From Myxococcota bacterium (GTDB lineage Bacteria > Myxococcota_A > UBA9160 > UBA6930), in the NCBI GenBank assembly GCA_028277885.1, contig JANQFK010000086.1, forward strand, positions 52,014 to 116,013: a DNA stretch of 64,000 nt, in the 5' to 3' direction. Position 1 is the first letter of the stretch. Every line of letters begins with the position of its first letter. Positions 9,204 through 17,574 of the stretch are shown here, piece by piece. The translations under genes and the position numbers were made by a program. The notes beneath the pieces are model-generated. The model ran no database searches and was not told the DNA's origin. It saw nothing but the letters and a program-made list of their open reading frames with translations.

Positions 9204-9652
9204 AGGTCACCGGCCCGGGTGATGCGCCCCATGATGGCCTCGTGGAGGAAGATCTTGCGCGCCTCCTCGCGCGCGTCCCGGGAGAGCGTGCCGAGGCGCT
9301 CGTAGGTGGGCAGGGTCTCGGAGCGACCGGAGCCCGCCTTCAGCTCCTTGGCGAGGTAGGCGCTCTCGTTCTTGAGCAGGCGCAGCGAGTAGAGCAGGCG
9401 GTGGCGTGCGTTCGACTGGCCGGAGCCGATGTTGCTCGCCGGGTCGTCCCGCACCACGTCGCGCAGGTCCGCCACGGCGTCGGCGAGGTCGGCCGCGATG
9501 GTGGTGACACGCTCCTGGTTCCACTTGGCCGGCTTGATGTCCGCGGGAGCCGGGGCTCCGCTGGCGAGGCCGGTCTCGGACACGTTCGCGCAGGCCAGCG
9601 CGAGGCCGGCCGCGAGGGCGAGGAGGGTCGGGGCGAGCTCGTGGGTGGTCAT
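9161..9652 (-). CDS. lipoprotein of unknown function
   Basis: A 163-residue predicted lipoprotein. The ATG at 9652 gives a signal peptide ending in the lipobox-like LALAC; an upstream in-frame ATG at 9685 would add 11 residues in front of the signal and lies inside a TATATG sequence (9683-9688) that could be a -10 element, so the downstream ATG is preferred. The mature part is alpha-helical and charged (AADLADAVADLRDVVRDD, NARHRLLYSLRLLKNES). I do not recognise a named domain. It leads a minus-strand group with the AsmA-like and OprD-like genes. Confidence 0.66.
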   Translation of the reverse strand: MTTHELAPTLLALAAGLALACANVSETGLASGAPAPADIKPAKWNQERVTTIAADLADAVADLRDVVRDDPASNIGSGQSNARHRLLYSLRLLKNESAYLAKELKAGSGRSETLPTYERLGTLSRDAREEARKIFLHEAIMGRITRAGDLWRQLSPYYVGAEG

Positions 9653-9751
9653 GCGGATCCCCCAGATCGGATGGAGGCCAAGCATATATCAGATCCAGCC
9701 CGATCGGGGTGGAATCGGGGCCCGGGGGGGACGGGCCTCGGCGCCCGCGGG

Positions 9752-10528
9752 TCAGCGCCCGCGGAACCGGGGCTCCCGCTTCTCGGCGCGCGCGGCCTTC
9801 AGCTCGGCGTAGTCCTCCGAGGCGAACACCATGGACTGGGCGAGGGCCTCCTCGGCGAGGGTGCCGGCGACCGCGGGGTTGGCGAGGCGACCCAGGGTCT
9901 GGCGGAACATCTTCACCGTGAAGGCCGAGCTCGCCGCGATGGCGCGGGCGATCTCGACGGCGGTCTCGTCGAGCGCCTCGTCGGGCACCACCCGGGAGAC
10001 GATGCCGTGGCGCAGGGCCTCCTCGGCGTCGAGGGTGCGGCCGGTGAGGGCGAGGTCGGCCACCAGCCCGTGCCCCGCCATCTGGAACAGGCGCGCCGTC
10101 CCGCCGGAGTCCGGCACCACGCCGTGGCGCACCTCGGGAAGCATCATCTTCGCGCTCTCGCCCGCGATGCGCAGGTCGCACAGCAGGGCGCGCTCGAAGG
10201 AGCCGCCGATCACCCAGCCCTTGAGCGCCACCACGATGGGGGCCGGCATGCTGAAGAAGAGCTGCGCGCCGCGGTGGCCGCGCTCGATGAACTCGAGGTC
10301 GCTGATGTCCTCGGTGCGCACGCCGAGCTCGGTGGTGTCCCGCCCCGAGGAGAAGGACTTGCCGTTGCCGCGCCACACAACGGCGCGCAGCCCCTTGCGG
10401 TGGTGCAGCTCCTCGAGGATCTCCCACAGCCGCGCGTCCATGGCGTCGTTGGCGGCGTTGTGCTTCTCGGGGCGGTTGTTGCTCACGATGGCGATGGGGC
10501 CGTCGTACTCGAGCTCGATGGGATCCAT
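9752..10528 (-). CDS. enoyl-CoA hydratase (crotonase superfamily)
   Basis: A 258-residue crotonase. Both catalytic glutamates of classical enoyl-CoA hydratase appear conserved: one in GGSFERALLCD (the GGGcE position) and one in MLPEVRHG (the PEi.lG position), followed by GGTARL. The oxyanion-hole segment FSSGRDTTEL is also present. Expected reaction: hydration of a 2-enoyl-CoA in beta-oxidation. It follows a second crotonase gene by 15 bases on the same strand, so the two form an operon of paralogs that probably act on the same or successive intermediates. Confidence 0.88.
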   Translation of the reverse strand: MDPIELEYDGPIAIVSNNRPEKHNAANDAMDARLWEILEELHHRKGLRAVVWRGNGKSFSSGRDTTELGVRTEDISDLEFIERGHRGAQLFFSMPAPIVVALKGWVIGGSFERALLCDLRIAGESAKMMLPEVRHGVVPDSGGTARLFQMAGHGLVADLALTGRTLDAEEALRHGIVSRVVPDEALDETAVEIARAIAASSAFTVKMFRQTLGRLANPAVAGTLAEEALAQSMVFASEDYAELKAARAEKREPRFRGR

Positions 10529-10543
10529 GCTCTCCTCCGGCGC

Positions 10544-11368
10544 TCAGCGCCCCTGGAACCGCGGGCTGCGCTTCTCCGCGAAGGCGCGCACCGCCTCCAG
10601 GTAGTCCTCGGTCTGGGCGCTCGCCACCATGCGCTCGGCCTCGCGGTCGAGGCAGGCGCGCAGGTCCTCGCCGAGGGCGCGGTTCAGGTTGTCCTTCATC
10701 CAGCCGAGCGCGATGGGGGCGCCCGCGGCGATGCGCCTGGCCAGGGCGAGCGCCTCCTTCTCGAGATCGGCGTCGGGGACCACGCGGTTCGCGACCCCGA
10801 GGCGCAGGCACTCCGCCGCGTCGACGCGGTCGGCGGTGAAGTAGAGCTCCCGGGCCTTCGCGGTGCCGACGAGGCGGGTCAGGAACCAGCTGCCGCCGTA
10901 GTCGCCGGAGAGGCCCAGGCGCGCGTAGGCGGTGGTCACGAAGGCGCTCTCGGCGAGGATGCGCAGGTCGCAGGCCAGCGCGAGGGAGAAGCCCGCGCCG
11001 GCGGCGGCGCCGGGCAGCGCGGCGACCACGGGCTTGGCGAGCTCGTGGATCGCGAGGGGGATGCCGTGCTCCTCGCGCAGCAGCGCGAGACGCTCCTCGG
11101 GCGAGGGCAGGCGCCCGTCGCTCGCCATGCGCTTGGTGTCGCCGCCGGCGCAGAAGGCGGGCGGCGCGCCGGTCAGCAGCAGGCAGCCCACCTCGGGGTC
11201 GGCACCGAGGCGCGGCACCAGCTCGAGCAGGCTGCGCTTCATCTCCAGGGTCAGCGCGTTGCGGGCCTCGGGCCGCTGGAGCGTCACCACCGCCACGCGG
11301 TCCTCGAGGCGCGCACGGATCTCGTCGGTGCCGGTCTCGATCGCGCGCGGCTCGCTCGGGCAGGACAC
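10544..11368 (-). CDS. crotonase-fold enoyl-CoA isomerase, PaaG-like
   Basis: A 274-residue crotonase with the oxyanion segment PPAFCAGGDTKRM. The positions of the two hydratase glutamates are not Glu (GAGFSLALACD and TAYARLGLSG), but the Asp used by PaaG-type isomerases is kept in GDYGGSW. From this I infer double-bond isomerisation, rather than hydration, as the likelier reaction. It heads the two-gene operon with the hydratase downstream and is divergent from an SDR gene related to 2,4-dienoyl-CoA reductase. A set of isomerase, hydratase and dienoyl reductase is what removal of unsaturated acyl chains needs. Confidence 0.8.
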   Translation of the reverse strand: MSCPSEPRAIETGTDEIRARLEDRVAVVTLQRPEARNALTLEMKRSLLELVPRLGADPEVGCLLLTGAPPAFCAGGDTKRMASDGRLPSPEERLALLREEHGIPLAIHELAKPVVAALPGAAAGAGFSLALACDLRILAESAFVTTAYARLGLSGDYGGSWFLTRLVGTAKARELYFTADRVDAAECLRLGVANRVVPDADLEKEALALARRIAAGAPIALGWMKDNLNRALGEDLRACLDREAERMVASAQTEDYLEAVRAFAEKRSPRFQGR

Positions 11369-11475
11369 GGGCAGAGACTACCACGGGCCGTGCGCGCGGT
11401 TTGGCGGCCGCGGCATGGGTCGGCCACACTCGCCCGGGCATCGACGGTCGTCACGCGGCGACGAGAGGAGTGTCC

Positions 11476-12345
11476 ATGGGTCTGCCCGAACCGCCGGAGC
11501 TGGGCGCGGCGGCGCTGCCGAAGGGAGCCTTCGAGGGACGGGTGGTGCTGGTGACGGGCGGCGGCACCGGGCTCGGCAAGGCGATCGCGGTGGAGTTCGC
11601 GCGGCTCGGCGCCGCCGTCGCCGTGGCGAGCCGGGGCGAGGAGCACCGCGCCGCCGGCGTGGCCGCGGTGGAGGCCGTGGGCGCCCGGGGCCTCGGCGTC
11701 CCCGTGGACATCCGCCAGCCCGAGGCCGTGGCGGCGGCCTTCGACCGGATCGGCGCCGAGCTGGGGCTGCCCGACGTGCTCGTCAACAACGCGGCGGGGA
11801 ACTTCCCGGTGCCCGCCGAGGACCTCTCGCCCAACGGCTGGCGCGCCGTGGTCGACATCGTGCTGAACGGCACGTTCTTCTGCTCCCGGGAGTTCGCGCG
11901 GCGCCACATGACCGCCGGCACGCCGGGCTCGATCCTGAACGTCGGCGCCTCCTACGCGTGGACCGGCGGCCCGGGCTTCGCCCACTCCGCCGCCGCCAAG
12001 GCGGGCGTGAAGAACCTGACCGAGACCCTCGCCGTCGAGTGGGCGCCCCACGGCATCCGCGTGAACGGCCTCGTGCCCGGGCTGGTGCCCCACGAGGACG
12101 AGGTCGAGGCGATCCGCGGCGTGCCCGAGCGCGGCCAGCAGGAGGATGCGCGGGCGCCGGCGGGACGCGTCGGCCGGCCGCGCGAGCTGGGGTGGGCGGC
12201 GACGTTCCTGTGCTCGCCCTGGGCCGCCTACGTGTCGGGCTGCACGCTCGCCGTGGACGGCGCCAACTGGCAGCGCCGCGCCATGCTCCAGCCGCCCTTC
12301 GTCCCGATCCGCGAGCAGCTTGGAAAGGGGCCCTTCGAGCCCTAA
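11476..12345 (+). CDS. SDR oxidoreductase, 2,4-dienoyl-CoA reductase-like
   Basis: A 289-residue short-chain dehydrogenase with the nucleotide motif TGGGTGLG and the structural motif NNAAGNF. The usual active-site Tyr-x-x-x-Lys is replaced by Ser-x-x-x-Lys (HSAAAKAGV), followed by LAVEWAPHGIRVN. Loss of this Tyr with retention of Lys is typical of the mammalian-type DECR branch, which reduces 2,4-dienoyl-CoA with NADPH. ATG at 11476 has a GAGAGGAG sequence 8 bases upstream; the frame is open 75 bases further but without a Rossmann start. Thirty-one bases separate it from the hydrolase gene on the same strand. Confidence 0.84.
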   Translation: MGLPEPPELGAAALPKGAFEGRVVLVTGGGTGLGKAIAVEFARLGAAVAVASRGEEHRAAGVAAVEAVGARGLGVPVDIRQPEAVAAAFDRIGAELGLPDVLVNNAAGNFPVPAEDLSPNGWRAVVDIVLNGTFFCSREFARRHMTAGTPGSILNVGASYAWTGGPGFAHSAAAKAGVKNLTETLAVEWAPHGIRVNGLVPGLVPHEDEVEAIRGVPERGQQEDARAPAGRVGRPRELGWAATFLCSPWAAYVSGCTLAVDGANWQRRAMLQPPFVPIREQLGKGPFEP

Positions 12346-12376
12346 GGTTGGAAGCGTGTTGGCGGGGAGGTGCCCC

Positions 12377-13576
12377 GTGCGCGAGACGCTCCAGACGACC
12401 CTCGGCACCGCCGTCGAGGTGGCGGCGCGCGCGCTGCTGACGCCGCTCTTCATGGGCCTGCGTCGCAGCGACGCCCTGCGCGGCCCCAAGGCGCCCGGCA
12501 TCCCCCGCGCCGTGGGCGGCCTCGCCATGGCGGGCAAGGGCTTCCTCGACGAGTTCTTCTTCGCCACCGAGGTGGCGTCGGCCACCATGGTGACCCTGCG
12601 CGACCGCGAGCGCTGCCGGCGCGAGGTCGACCAGGCGCTGGCGCTCTTCGAGGAGCAGGGCTGGCTCGACGACCCCACGGGCTACCACGGCACGCCGCCC
12701 GCCCTCGAGCACGTCGAGATCGGCATCGGCGGCTGGGGCTGGATTCCCCACCGACACCTGCGCTTCGAGAGCGGCTATGTGCCCCACCCGGGCGAGCCCG
12801 GACGCGAGCGCTGGATGGGCTACGAGGCCAACCGCACCGCCCACGCCTGGGTGCTCGACCACCCCGGCGCGCCGCGGCCCTGGATCGTGTGCGTGCCCGG
12901 CTACCGCATGGGCCACCACCTCGTCGACTTCACCGGCTTCCGGGCGCGCTGGCTCCACGAGACCCTGGGCCTCAACGTCGCCATCCCCGTGATGCCCCTC
13001 CACGGCCCGCGCCGCATCGGGCGCCGCGGCGGCGACGGCTTCTTCACCGGCGACTTCGTCGACACCCTCCACGCCCAGGCCCAGGCGGTGTGGGACGTGC
13101 GGCGGCTGGTCGCCTGGCTCCAGGACGAGGGAGCGCCGGCGGTGGGCGCCTACGGGATCTCGCTGGGCGGCTACACGACGGCCCTGGTGGCCAGCCTGGA
13201 GGAGAAGCTCGACTGCGTGATCGCCGGGATCCCGGCCACCAACTTCGTGCGCCTGGTGCGCGACCACGTGCCGCCGCTCTTCCTCGGCGCCGCCGAGCGC
13301 CTCGGCTTCGAGTTCGACCGCATCGAGCGCATGCTGCGCGTGGTGTCGCCCGTCGCCATGCCGCCGCGGGTGCCGAAGGAACGCCGCTACATGTACGCCG
13401 GGCTCGGCGACCGGCTCGCGCGCGCCGACCACGCCCACGAGCTCTGGCACCACTGGGAGGGCCCGCACGCCGCCTGGTACCAGGGCGGCCACGTCTCGTT
13501 CCTGTGGGAGCAGGAGGTCGAGGGCATCCTGCGCGCCGCGTTCCGCGAGAGCGGGCTCACGACCGACGCCGCCTGA
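12377..13576 (+). CDS. alpha/beta hydrolase
   Basis: A 399-residue protein with an alpha/beta-hydrolase core: PWIVCVPGYRMG as the strand-loop carrying the oxyanion hole, the nucleophile elbow GISLGG (Ser near residue 265) and a late His in QGGHVSF. The N-terminal 170 residues (GYHGTPPALE, GWGWIPHRHLRFESGY) are a family-specific extension I cannot name; it resembles the ABHD18/DUF2048 type of layout only loosely. GTG at 12377 is preferred because GGGGAGG lies six bases upstream. Probable role: esterase or thioesterase working with the neighbouring dienoyl reductase; the substrate is unknown. Confidence 0.78.
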   Translation: MRETLQTTLGTAVEVAARALLTPLFMGLRRSDALRGPKAPGIPRAVGGLAMAGKGFLDEFFFATEVASATMVTLRDRERCRREVDQALALFEEQGWLDDPTGYHGTPPALEHVEIGIGGWGWIPHRHLRFESGYVPHPGEPGRERWMGYEANRTAHAWVLDHPGAPRPWIVCVPGYRMGHHLVDFTGFRARWLHETLGLNVAIPVMPLHGPRRIGRRGGDGFFTGDFVDTLHAQAQAVWDVRRLVAWLQDEGAPAVGAYGISLGGYTTALVASLEEKLDCVIAGIPATNFVRLVRDHVPPLFLGAAERLGFEFDRIERMLRVVSPVAMPPRVPKERRYMYAGLGDRLARADHAHELWHHWEGPHAAWYQGGHVSFLWEQEVEGILRAAFRESGLTTDAA

Positions 13577-13577
13577 G

Positions 13578-13608
13578 GGGCGGCTCGGACCGGTGCCGCC
13601 CGGGCGGC
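13578..13608. terminator. inverted repeats between convergent genes
   Basis: The 35-base gap between the convergent hydrolase and SDR genes holds GGGCGGC (13578-13584) pairing with GCCGCCC (13595-13601), and overlapping it a perfect 14-base palindrome (GCCGCC CG GGCGGC, 13595-13608). No T-run follows on either strand. A bidirectional terminator is the simplest reading. Confidence 0.45.
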
Positions 13609-13611
13609 GGC

Positions 13612-14361
13612 TCAGGGCCGCATGATCTGGCCGCCGTCCACGTTGAGCACGTGGCCGGTGATCCAGCGCGCCTCGTCGGAGAGCAGGAACAGGCAGGCCC
13701 CCACCAGGTCGTCGGGGGTGCCCTGGCGCGAGAGCGGCATGCCCGAGAGGATCTGCTTCAGGATCGGCTTCGGCACCACGCTGCGCGTCGCCTCGGTGTC
13801 GATGGGGCCGGGCGCGATGGCGTTCACCCGGATGTTCCGCGGGCCGAGCTCCCGGGCCAGACTCTGGGTGATGCCGTTCAGCCCGAGCTTCGCGATCCCG
13901 TAGAAGCCCGCCCCCATCCAGGCCGCCGTGGAGGACTGGTTGAGGATCGCGCCGCCGCCGCGCGCGGCGATCGACTCCCAGCAGGCCCGGATGCACAGCA
14001 GCGCGCCGTTCAGGTTCACGGCCATGAAGTGCTGGTAGTAGTCCCAGTCCACGGTGAGGAGCGACGCCATCTTCATGTCGCCGTAGATGGCGGCGTTGTT
14101 GACCAGGTAGTCCAGCCCGCCGTACTTCTGGATGGCGGCGTCCGCCATCGCGGCCACGGAGTCGGGTGACGAGACGTCCACCTCGACGAAGAGCGCGTCG
14201 CCCCCCGCCGCACGGATCTCGCCCGCCACCCGCTCGCCCGCGTCCTTGCGCACGTCCGCCACCACGACCCCGGCGCCCTCGGCCGCCAGCGCCCGCGCGT
14301 AGGCCTCGCCGATCCCCTGCCCGGCCCCGGTCACGATCCCGACCTTGTCCTCGAACCTCAT
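13612..14361 (-). CDS. SDR family oxidoreductase (3-hydroxyacyl-CoA or hydroxysteroid dehydrogenase-like)
   Basis: A 249-residue classical SDR with TGAGQGIG (NAD(P) binding, Asp at the end of strand 2 in VVADV suggesting NAD), NNAA, a Ser in NQSSTAAW and the YGIAK active-site Tyr/Lys. The C-terminal GHVLNVDGGQ is standard. As the last gene of the 12-gene operon that starts at 24081, with acyl-CoA dehydrogenases, MaoC-type hydratases and a thiolase, it probably performs the 3-hydroxyacyl-CoA oxidation step that no other gene in the operon supplies. A hydroxysteroid activity cannot be excluded. Ten bases follow the stop of the acyl-CoA dehydrogenase gene upstream. Confidence 0.85.
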   Translation of the reverse strand: MRFEDKVGIVTGAGQGIGEAYARALAAEGAGVVVADVRKDAGERVAGEIRAAGGDALFVEVDVSSPDSVAAMADAAIQKYGGLDYLVNNAAIYGDMKMASLLTVDWDYYQHFMAVNLNGALLCIRACWESIAARGGGAILNQSSTAAWMGAGFYGIAKLGLNGITQSLARELGPRNIRVNAIAPGPIDTEATRSVVPKPILKQILSGMPLSRQGTPDDLVGACLFLLSDEARWITGHVLNVDGGQIMRP

Positions 14362-14371
14362 ACGAACCCCC

Positions 14372-15496
14372 TCAATCGAGGATGGCGCTGGCGATGCGTT
14401 CTTCGCAATGGCGGGTGTCCCACCAGGAGAGCTGGAGCTGCTTGGCGCGCCGGAAGTAGAGCTGGATGTCGTACTCGATGGTGAAGCCCACGCCGCCCCA
14501 CACCTGCTGCGCCATGGCGGTGAGGTCGCGGTAGGTCTGGCACGCGAAGAGCTTCGCCATGGGGGCGAGCCGCGCGACGTCGCGGCCCTGGGCGGCGCTC
14601 CAGGCCGCCTCGTAGACGAGCGTGCGGCCGCCGTCCACAGCCGTGGCGGCGTCGGCCAGGTAGTGGGAGATCGCCTGGAAGGCGCCGAGGGGCTTGCCGA
14701 ACTGCTCGCGGTCCTTCGCGTACTGGACCGTCAGCTCGAGCGCCCGCTCGGCGCCGCCGATCGCCTGGGCGGCCACCAGGATGGCGCCCCGCAGCATGCT
14801 GGCGTCCCAGGTCGCCCAGCCCGAGCCCGGCGCGCCGATCCGATCGTCGGCCGCGACCTCCACGCCGTCGAGATCGACGCGGTACTGGGTGTCCGATGCG
14901 ATGCTGTGCTGCTGGGTGAGCGTCACGCCGGCGGCCTTCGGGTCCACCAGGAACAGGTCCACGCCGGTCCCGCCCTCGCCGCTGCGCGCCAGCACCACCA
15001 GGCGGTCCGCCGCGCTCGCGAAGGGGACGTGGCGCTTGGTGCCCGAGAGGCGGTGGCCGTCGCCCTGCTTCTCGGCGCGCAGCGTCACGCCCTCGGGACC
15101 GAAGCCGCGGTCGGGCTCCAGCCAGGCGGGCACGAGGATCGCCTGGCCCGAGGCGATCTTCGGCAGCCAGGCGCGCCTCTGCTCCTCGCTGCCCGCCGCC
15201 TCGAGCACGCCCGCCGCGAGCACCGCGCTCGCGAGGTGAGGCGTCGGCGCCAGCGCGCGGCCGAACTCCTCGTACACGATGGCGGCCTCGAGCAGGCCCT
15301 GGCCCGAGCCGCCGTGGGCGTCGGGGACGAGCAGGCCCAGCACGCCGAGCTCGGCCAGCTGCTTCCAGAGCTCCGCCGGGTAGCCGGTCGGGTCGTCCTC
15401 CATGGAGCGGACCACGTCGAGCGGCGCGTACTCGGCCAGCACCCCACGCGCCATCTCGCGCAGCATCTCCTGCTCTTCGCTGAAGTCGAGATCCAT
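14372..15496 (-). CDS. acyl-CoA dehydrogenase, ChsE1-like subunit type
   Basis: A 374-residue acyl-CoA dehydrogenase (MDLDFSEEQEMLREMARG... N-terminal helix domain; KDREQFGKPLGAFQAISHYLAD in the C-terminal helical domain; QVWGGVGFTIEYDIQLYFRRAK near the end). The C-terminus lacks the YEG..EIQ loop of homotetrameric enzymes and instead resembles the non-catalytic-type partner subunits of the alpha2beta2 enzymes used on steroid side chains. A partner could be either of the two tandem dehydrogenases at 17575-19970 in the same operon. FAD-dependent alpha,beta-desaturation of an acyl-CoA is the expected reaction of the complex. Confidence 0.87.
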   Translation of the reverse strand: MDLDFSEEQEMLREMARGVLAEYAPLDVVRSMEDDPTGYPAELWKQLAELGVLGLLVPDAHGGSGQGLLEAAIVYEEFGRALAPTPHLASAVLAAGVLEAAGSEEQRRAWLPKIASGQAILVPAWLEPDRGFGPEGVTLRAEKQGDGHRLSGTKRHVPFASAADRLVVLARSGEGGTGVDLFLVDPKAAGVTLTQQHSIASDTQYRVDLDGVEVAADDRIGAPGSGWATWDASMLRGAILVAAQAIGGAERALELTVQYAKDREQFGKPLGAFQAISHYLADAATAVDGGRTLVYEAAWSAAQGRDVARLAPMAKLFACQTYRDLTAMAQQVWGGVGFTIEYDIQLYFRRAKQLQLSWWDTRHCEERIASAILD

Positions 15497-15506
15497 GATC
15501 GGCTCC

Positions 15507-15989
15507 TCAGGGGTTCCACTGGGCGCCGCGGCGCTTCCAGGGGTTGTCGTGCTCGTCGGCGGGCAGCGCCACTCGGGCGGTGCACTCCGTGGTGGTGCGG
15601 TCGCCCACCGCCAGGCGCAGCGAGAGGTCCGCCCAGTGGCAGCCCGCCTCGTCGGCGCCGACTCTCTCCACGCGACCGCTGAACTCCATGCGGTCGCCGG
15701 GGAAGACCGAGTCGCGCATGCGGAACTTCATGCGACCGAGGCGGCCCGTGGGCCCGGTCCAGTCGGTGACGTAGCGCTCGAACCAGGCGGCCTGGTTCGG
15801 CGTGTTGAGGAAGATGTCCTTCACGCCGTTGCGCTCCACCGCGAAGTCCTTGTCGTGGTGCATGGGGCGCCAGTCCCGGGCCGCCAGGGCGCCCAGCACC
15901 ACCGTCGTGGCGGTCACGTCCACCGCCAGCGGCGGGAGCGCGTCGCCCTCCCTCACGCGGCTCGCGGTGAGTCGGACGGGCTCGGGCAT
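15507..15989 (-). CDS. MaoC-like (hotdog) enoyl-CoA hydratase
   Basis: A 160-residue single hotdog-fold protein. The hydratase-2 dyad is visible in RDWRPMHHD (Asp then His, as in the general sGDfNPiHxD motif). Length and layout match ChsH1-type MaoC subunits that need a second, degenerate hotdog chain. That chain is encoded immediately upstream: the ATG here overlaps its TGA by one base. Expected role: hydration of a 2-enoyl-CoA whose bulk does not suit crotonases. An in-frame GTG sits directly before the ATG and could also serve as start. Confidence 0.86.
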   Translation of the reverse strand: MPEPVRLTASRVREGDALPPLAVDVTATTVVLGALAARDWRPMHHDKDFAVERNGVKDIFLNTPNQAAWFERYVTDWTGPTGRLGRMKFRMRDSVFPGDRMEFSGRVERVGADEAGCHWADLSLRLAVGDRTTTECTARVALPADEHDNPWKRRGAQWNP

Positions 15990-16498
15990 CACGCGTCCCT
16001 CCGGTAGCCGAAGCCGGTGTAGCTCTCGCGGCCCACGGAGTCGCCGCGCTGGTTCACATACTCCACCTCGATCACCCAGAAGCGCCCGGTGCCGAGCTTC
16101 GTCTGCTTGGGCTCGCTCACCGAGCGCAGCACCTGCCAGGTCCGCAGGCGGTCGCCGGGCCGCACCGGCTCGCCGAACACGATCTCGTTGTCGGTCATCA
16201 CCGCCTCGGGGAGGCCGAGCTTCTCCTTCAGGTCGAAGTGGACCTGGAGGGGCTGGGCCTGCTCGCTGCGGCCGGGCGCCCAGTGGTGGGGGCGGAACCA
16301 GGCCGAGAGCATGGTGGGCGGCGCGATCCAGCCGTCGGTCAGGTCGCGCGCCGCCTTCTCGTCCCAGAACAGCGGGTTGCCGTTCTCCGTGGCCGCGCAG
16401 GTGTTGAACACGTAGCCGCGCTCCACGTCGAACTCGCCCTCCTCCTCGTAGCGCTTCTGGCCGATCCAGCCGCGCACCTCCTCGGGCAGGTCGCTCAT
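15989..16498 (-). CDS. FAS1-like dehydratase / MaoC N-terminal-type subunit
   Basis: A 169-residue hotdog protein of the FAS1-like dehydratase (MaoC_dehydrat_N) type: MSDLPEEVRGWIG at the start, CAATENGNPLFWDEKAA where catalytic MaoC proteins have GD.NP.H.D, and FGEPVRPGDRL as central motif. At the dyad position it has Asn and Phe rather than Asp and His, so it is probably the substrate-shaping half of a heteromeric hydratase with the MaoC chain encoded next. The stop/start overlap (TGATG) supports stoichiometric production. Twenty-five bases follow the racemase gene upstream. Confidence 0.85.
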   Translation of the reverse strand: MSDLPEEVRGWIGQKRYEEEGEFDVERGYVFNTCAATENGNPLFWDEKAARDLTDGWIAPPTMLSAWFRPHHWAPGRSEQAQPLQVHFDLKEKLGLPEAVMTDNEIVFGEPVRPGDRLRTWQVLRSVSEPKQTKLGTGRFWVIEVEYVNQRGDSVGRESYTGFGYRRDA

Positions 16499-16523
16499 CG
16501 CTCCTCCGGGTCCTTCGTGTCCA

Positions 16524-17567
16524 TCAGCGGGTGCCCGCCAGCACCGGGGCCAGCTGGCGGAAGCGCCCGTGCTCGGGATGCTCGGCCTCCACCACCACGC
16601 CGCGGTGCCGGAACTGCGGGTCGTCCACCAGCTCCTCGATGGCGTAGACCGGCGACACGCAGGTGTTCGCCGGCGCCAGCTCCGCCACCCAAGCGTCGCG
16701 GTCGCGCTTCGCGAAGGCGTCGCGGAAGGCGGCGCGGATCGCGTCCTGATGGGAGTCGTCGAGCTGGTGGGGGATCCAGCGCTCGAGCCCGAGGGCGCGG
16801 CACAGGTTGGCGTAGAAGGCGGGCTCGATGGCGCCCACGGCGAGGTGCCGGCCGTCCCGGGCGGTGTAGACGTCGTAGCAGGCGTAGCGGCCCGTGAGCA
16901 GGTCGCTCCCCGGCCCGGGGATCTCGCCGGTGGCGAGGTGCTGGTCCACGGGCAGGGCCGTCAGCGCCAGCACGCCGTCGGCCACGGAGACGTCGAGGTG
17001 CTCGCCCACGCCGGTCGTCGCCCGGCGCACCAGGGCGGCCAGGATGGCGAGGGCGGCGTGCATGCCCCCCGCCGCGGCGTCGGCCACGCTGGCGCCGGGC
17101 AACGCGGGCCGCTCGTCGTCGCGGCGGCCCGAGAGGTGCAGGAAGCCGCCCACGGCGAGGTAGTTGAGGTCGTGCCCCGCCCACGCGGCGTGGGGGCCGT
17201 CCTGCCCGTAGCCGCTGGTCGAGCAGTACACGATGGCGTCGTTCACGCCGCGCACGTCCGCGTACCCGATGCCGAGGCGCGCCGCGACGCCGGGCCGGAA
17301 GCTCTCCACCACCACGTCGGCCGCCGCGGCGCGCTCGAGGAACTCGCCGCGCCCGGCCTCGGACTTCAGGTCCAGCCGGATCCGCTCCATGCCGCGGCCC
17401 GCCCCGTAGGACCACCAGGCGGGCTCGATCTGCTTGCCCTGGGGCGCCCCCACCTTGGTGACGTGCGCACCGTAGTCCGCCAGGATGCGGGTGCAGCGCG
17501 CCGCCGGCCCGACCGTGGCGAGGTCGAGCACGAGGATGCCGTCGAGTGCGGGAGGGGCGGCGTCCAT
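16524..17567 (-). CDS. alpha-methylacyl-CoA racemase-like CaiB/BaiF protein
   Basis: A 347-residue class III CoA-transferase fold protein of the racemase (AMACR/MCR) branch. Three residues used in AMACR catalysis can be placed: His in GHDLNYLAVGG, Asp in SVADAAAGG and Glu in VGAIEPAFY. AMACR inverts the 2-methyl stereocentre of branched acyl-CoAs, including pristanoyl-CoA and C27 bile-acid-type CoA esters, so that the 2S form can enter beta-oxidation. It lies mid-operon between the hydratase pair and the tandem acyl-CoA dehydrogenases, a good fit for a methyl-branched side chain. A CoA-transferase activity is less likely given GHDLNY. Confidence 0.86.
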   Translation of the reverse strand: MDAAPPALDGILVLDLATVGPAARCTRILADYGAHVTKVGAPQGKQIEPAWWSYGAGRGMERIRLDLKSEAGRGEFLERAAAADVVVESFRPGVAARLGIGYADVRGVNDAIVYCSTSGYGQDGPHAAWAGHDLNYLAVGGFLHLSGRRDDERPALPGASVADAAAGGMHAALAILAALVRRATTGVGEHLDVSVADGVLALTALPVDQHLATGEIPGPGSDLLTGRYACYDVYTARDGRHLAVGAIEPAFYANLCRALGLERWIPHQLDDSHQDAIRAAFRDAFAKRDRDAWVAELAPANTCVSPVYAIEELVDDPQFRHRGVVVEAEHPEHGRFRQLAPVLAGTR

Positions 17568-17574
17568 CGCTCGC

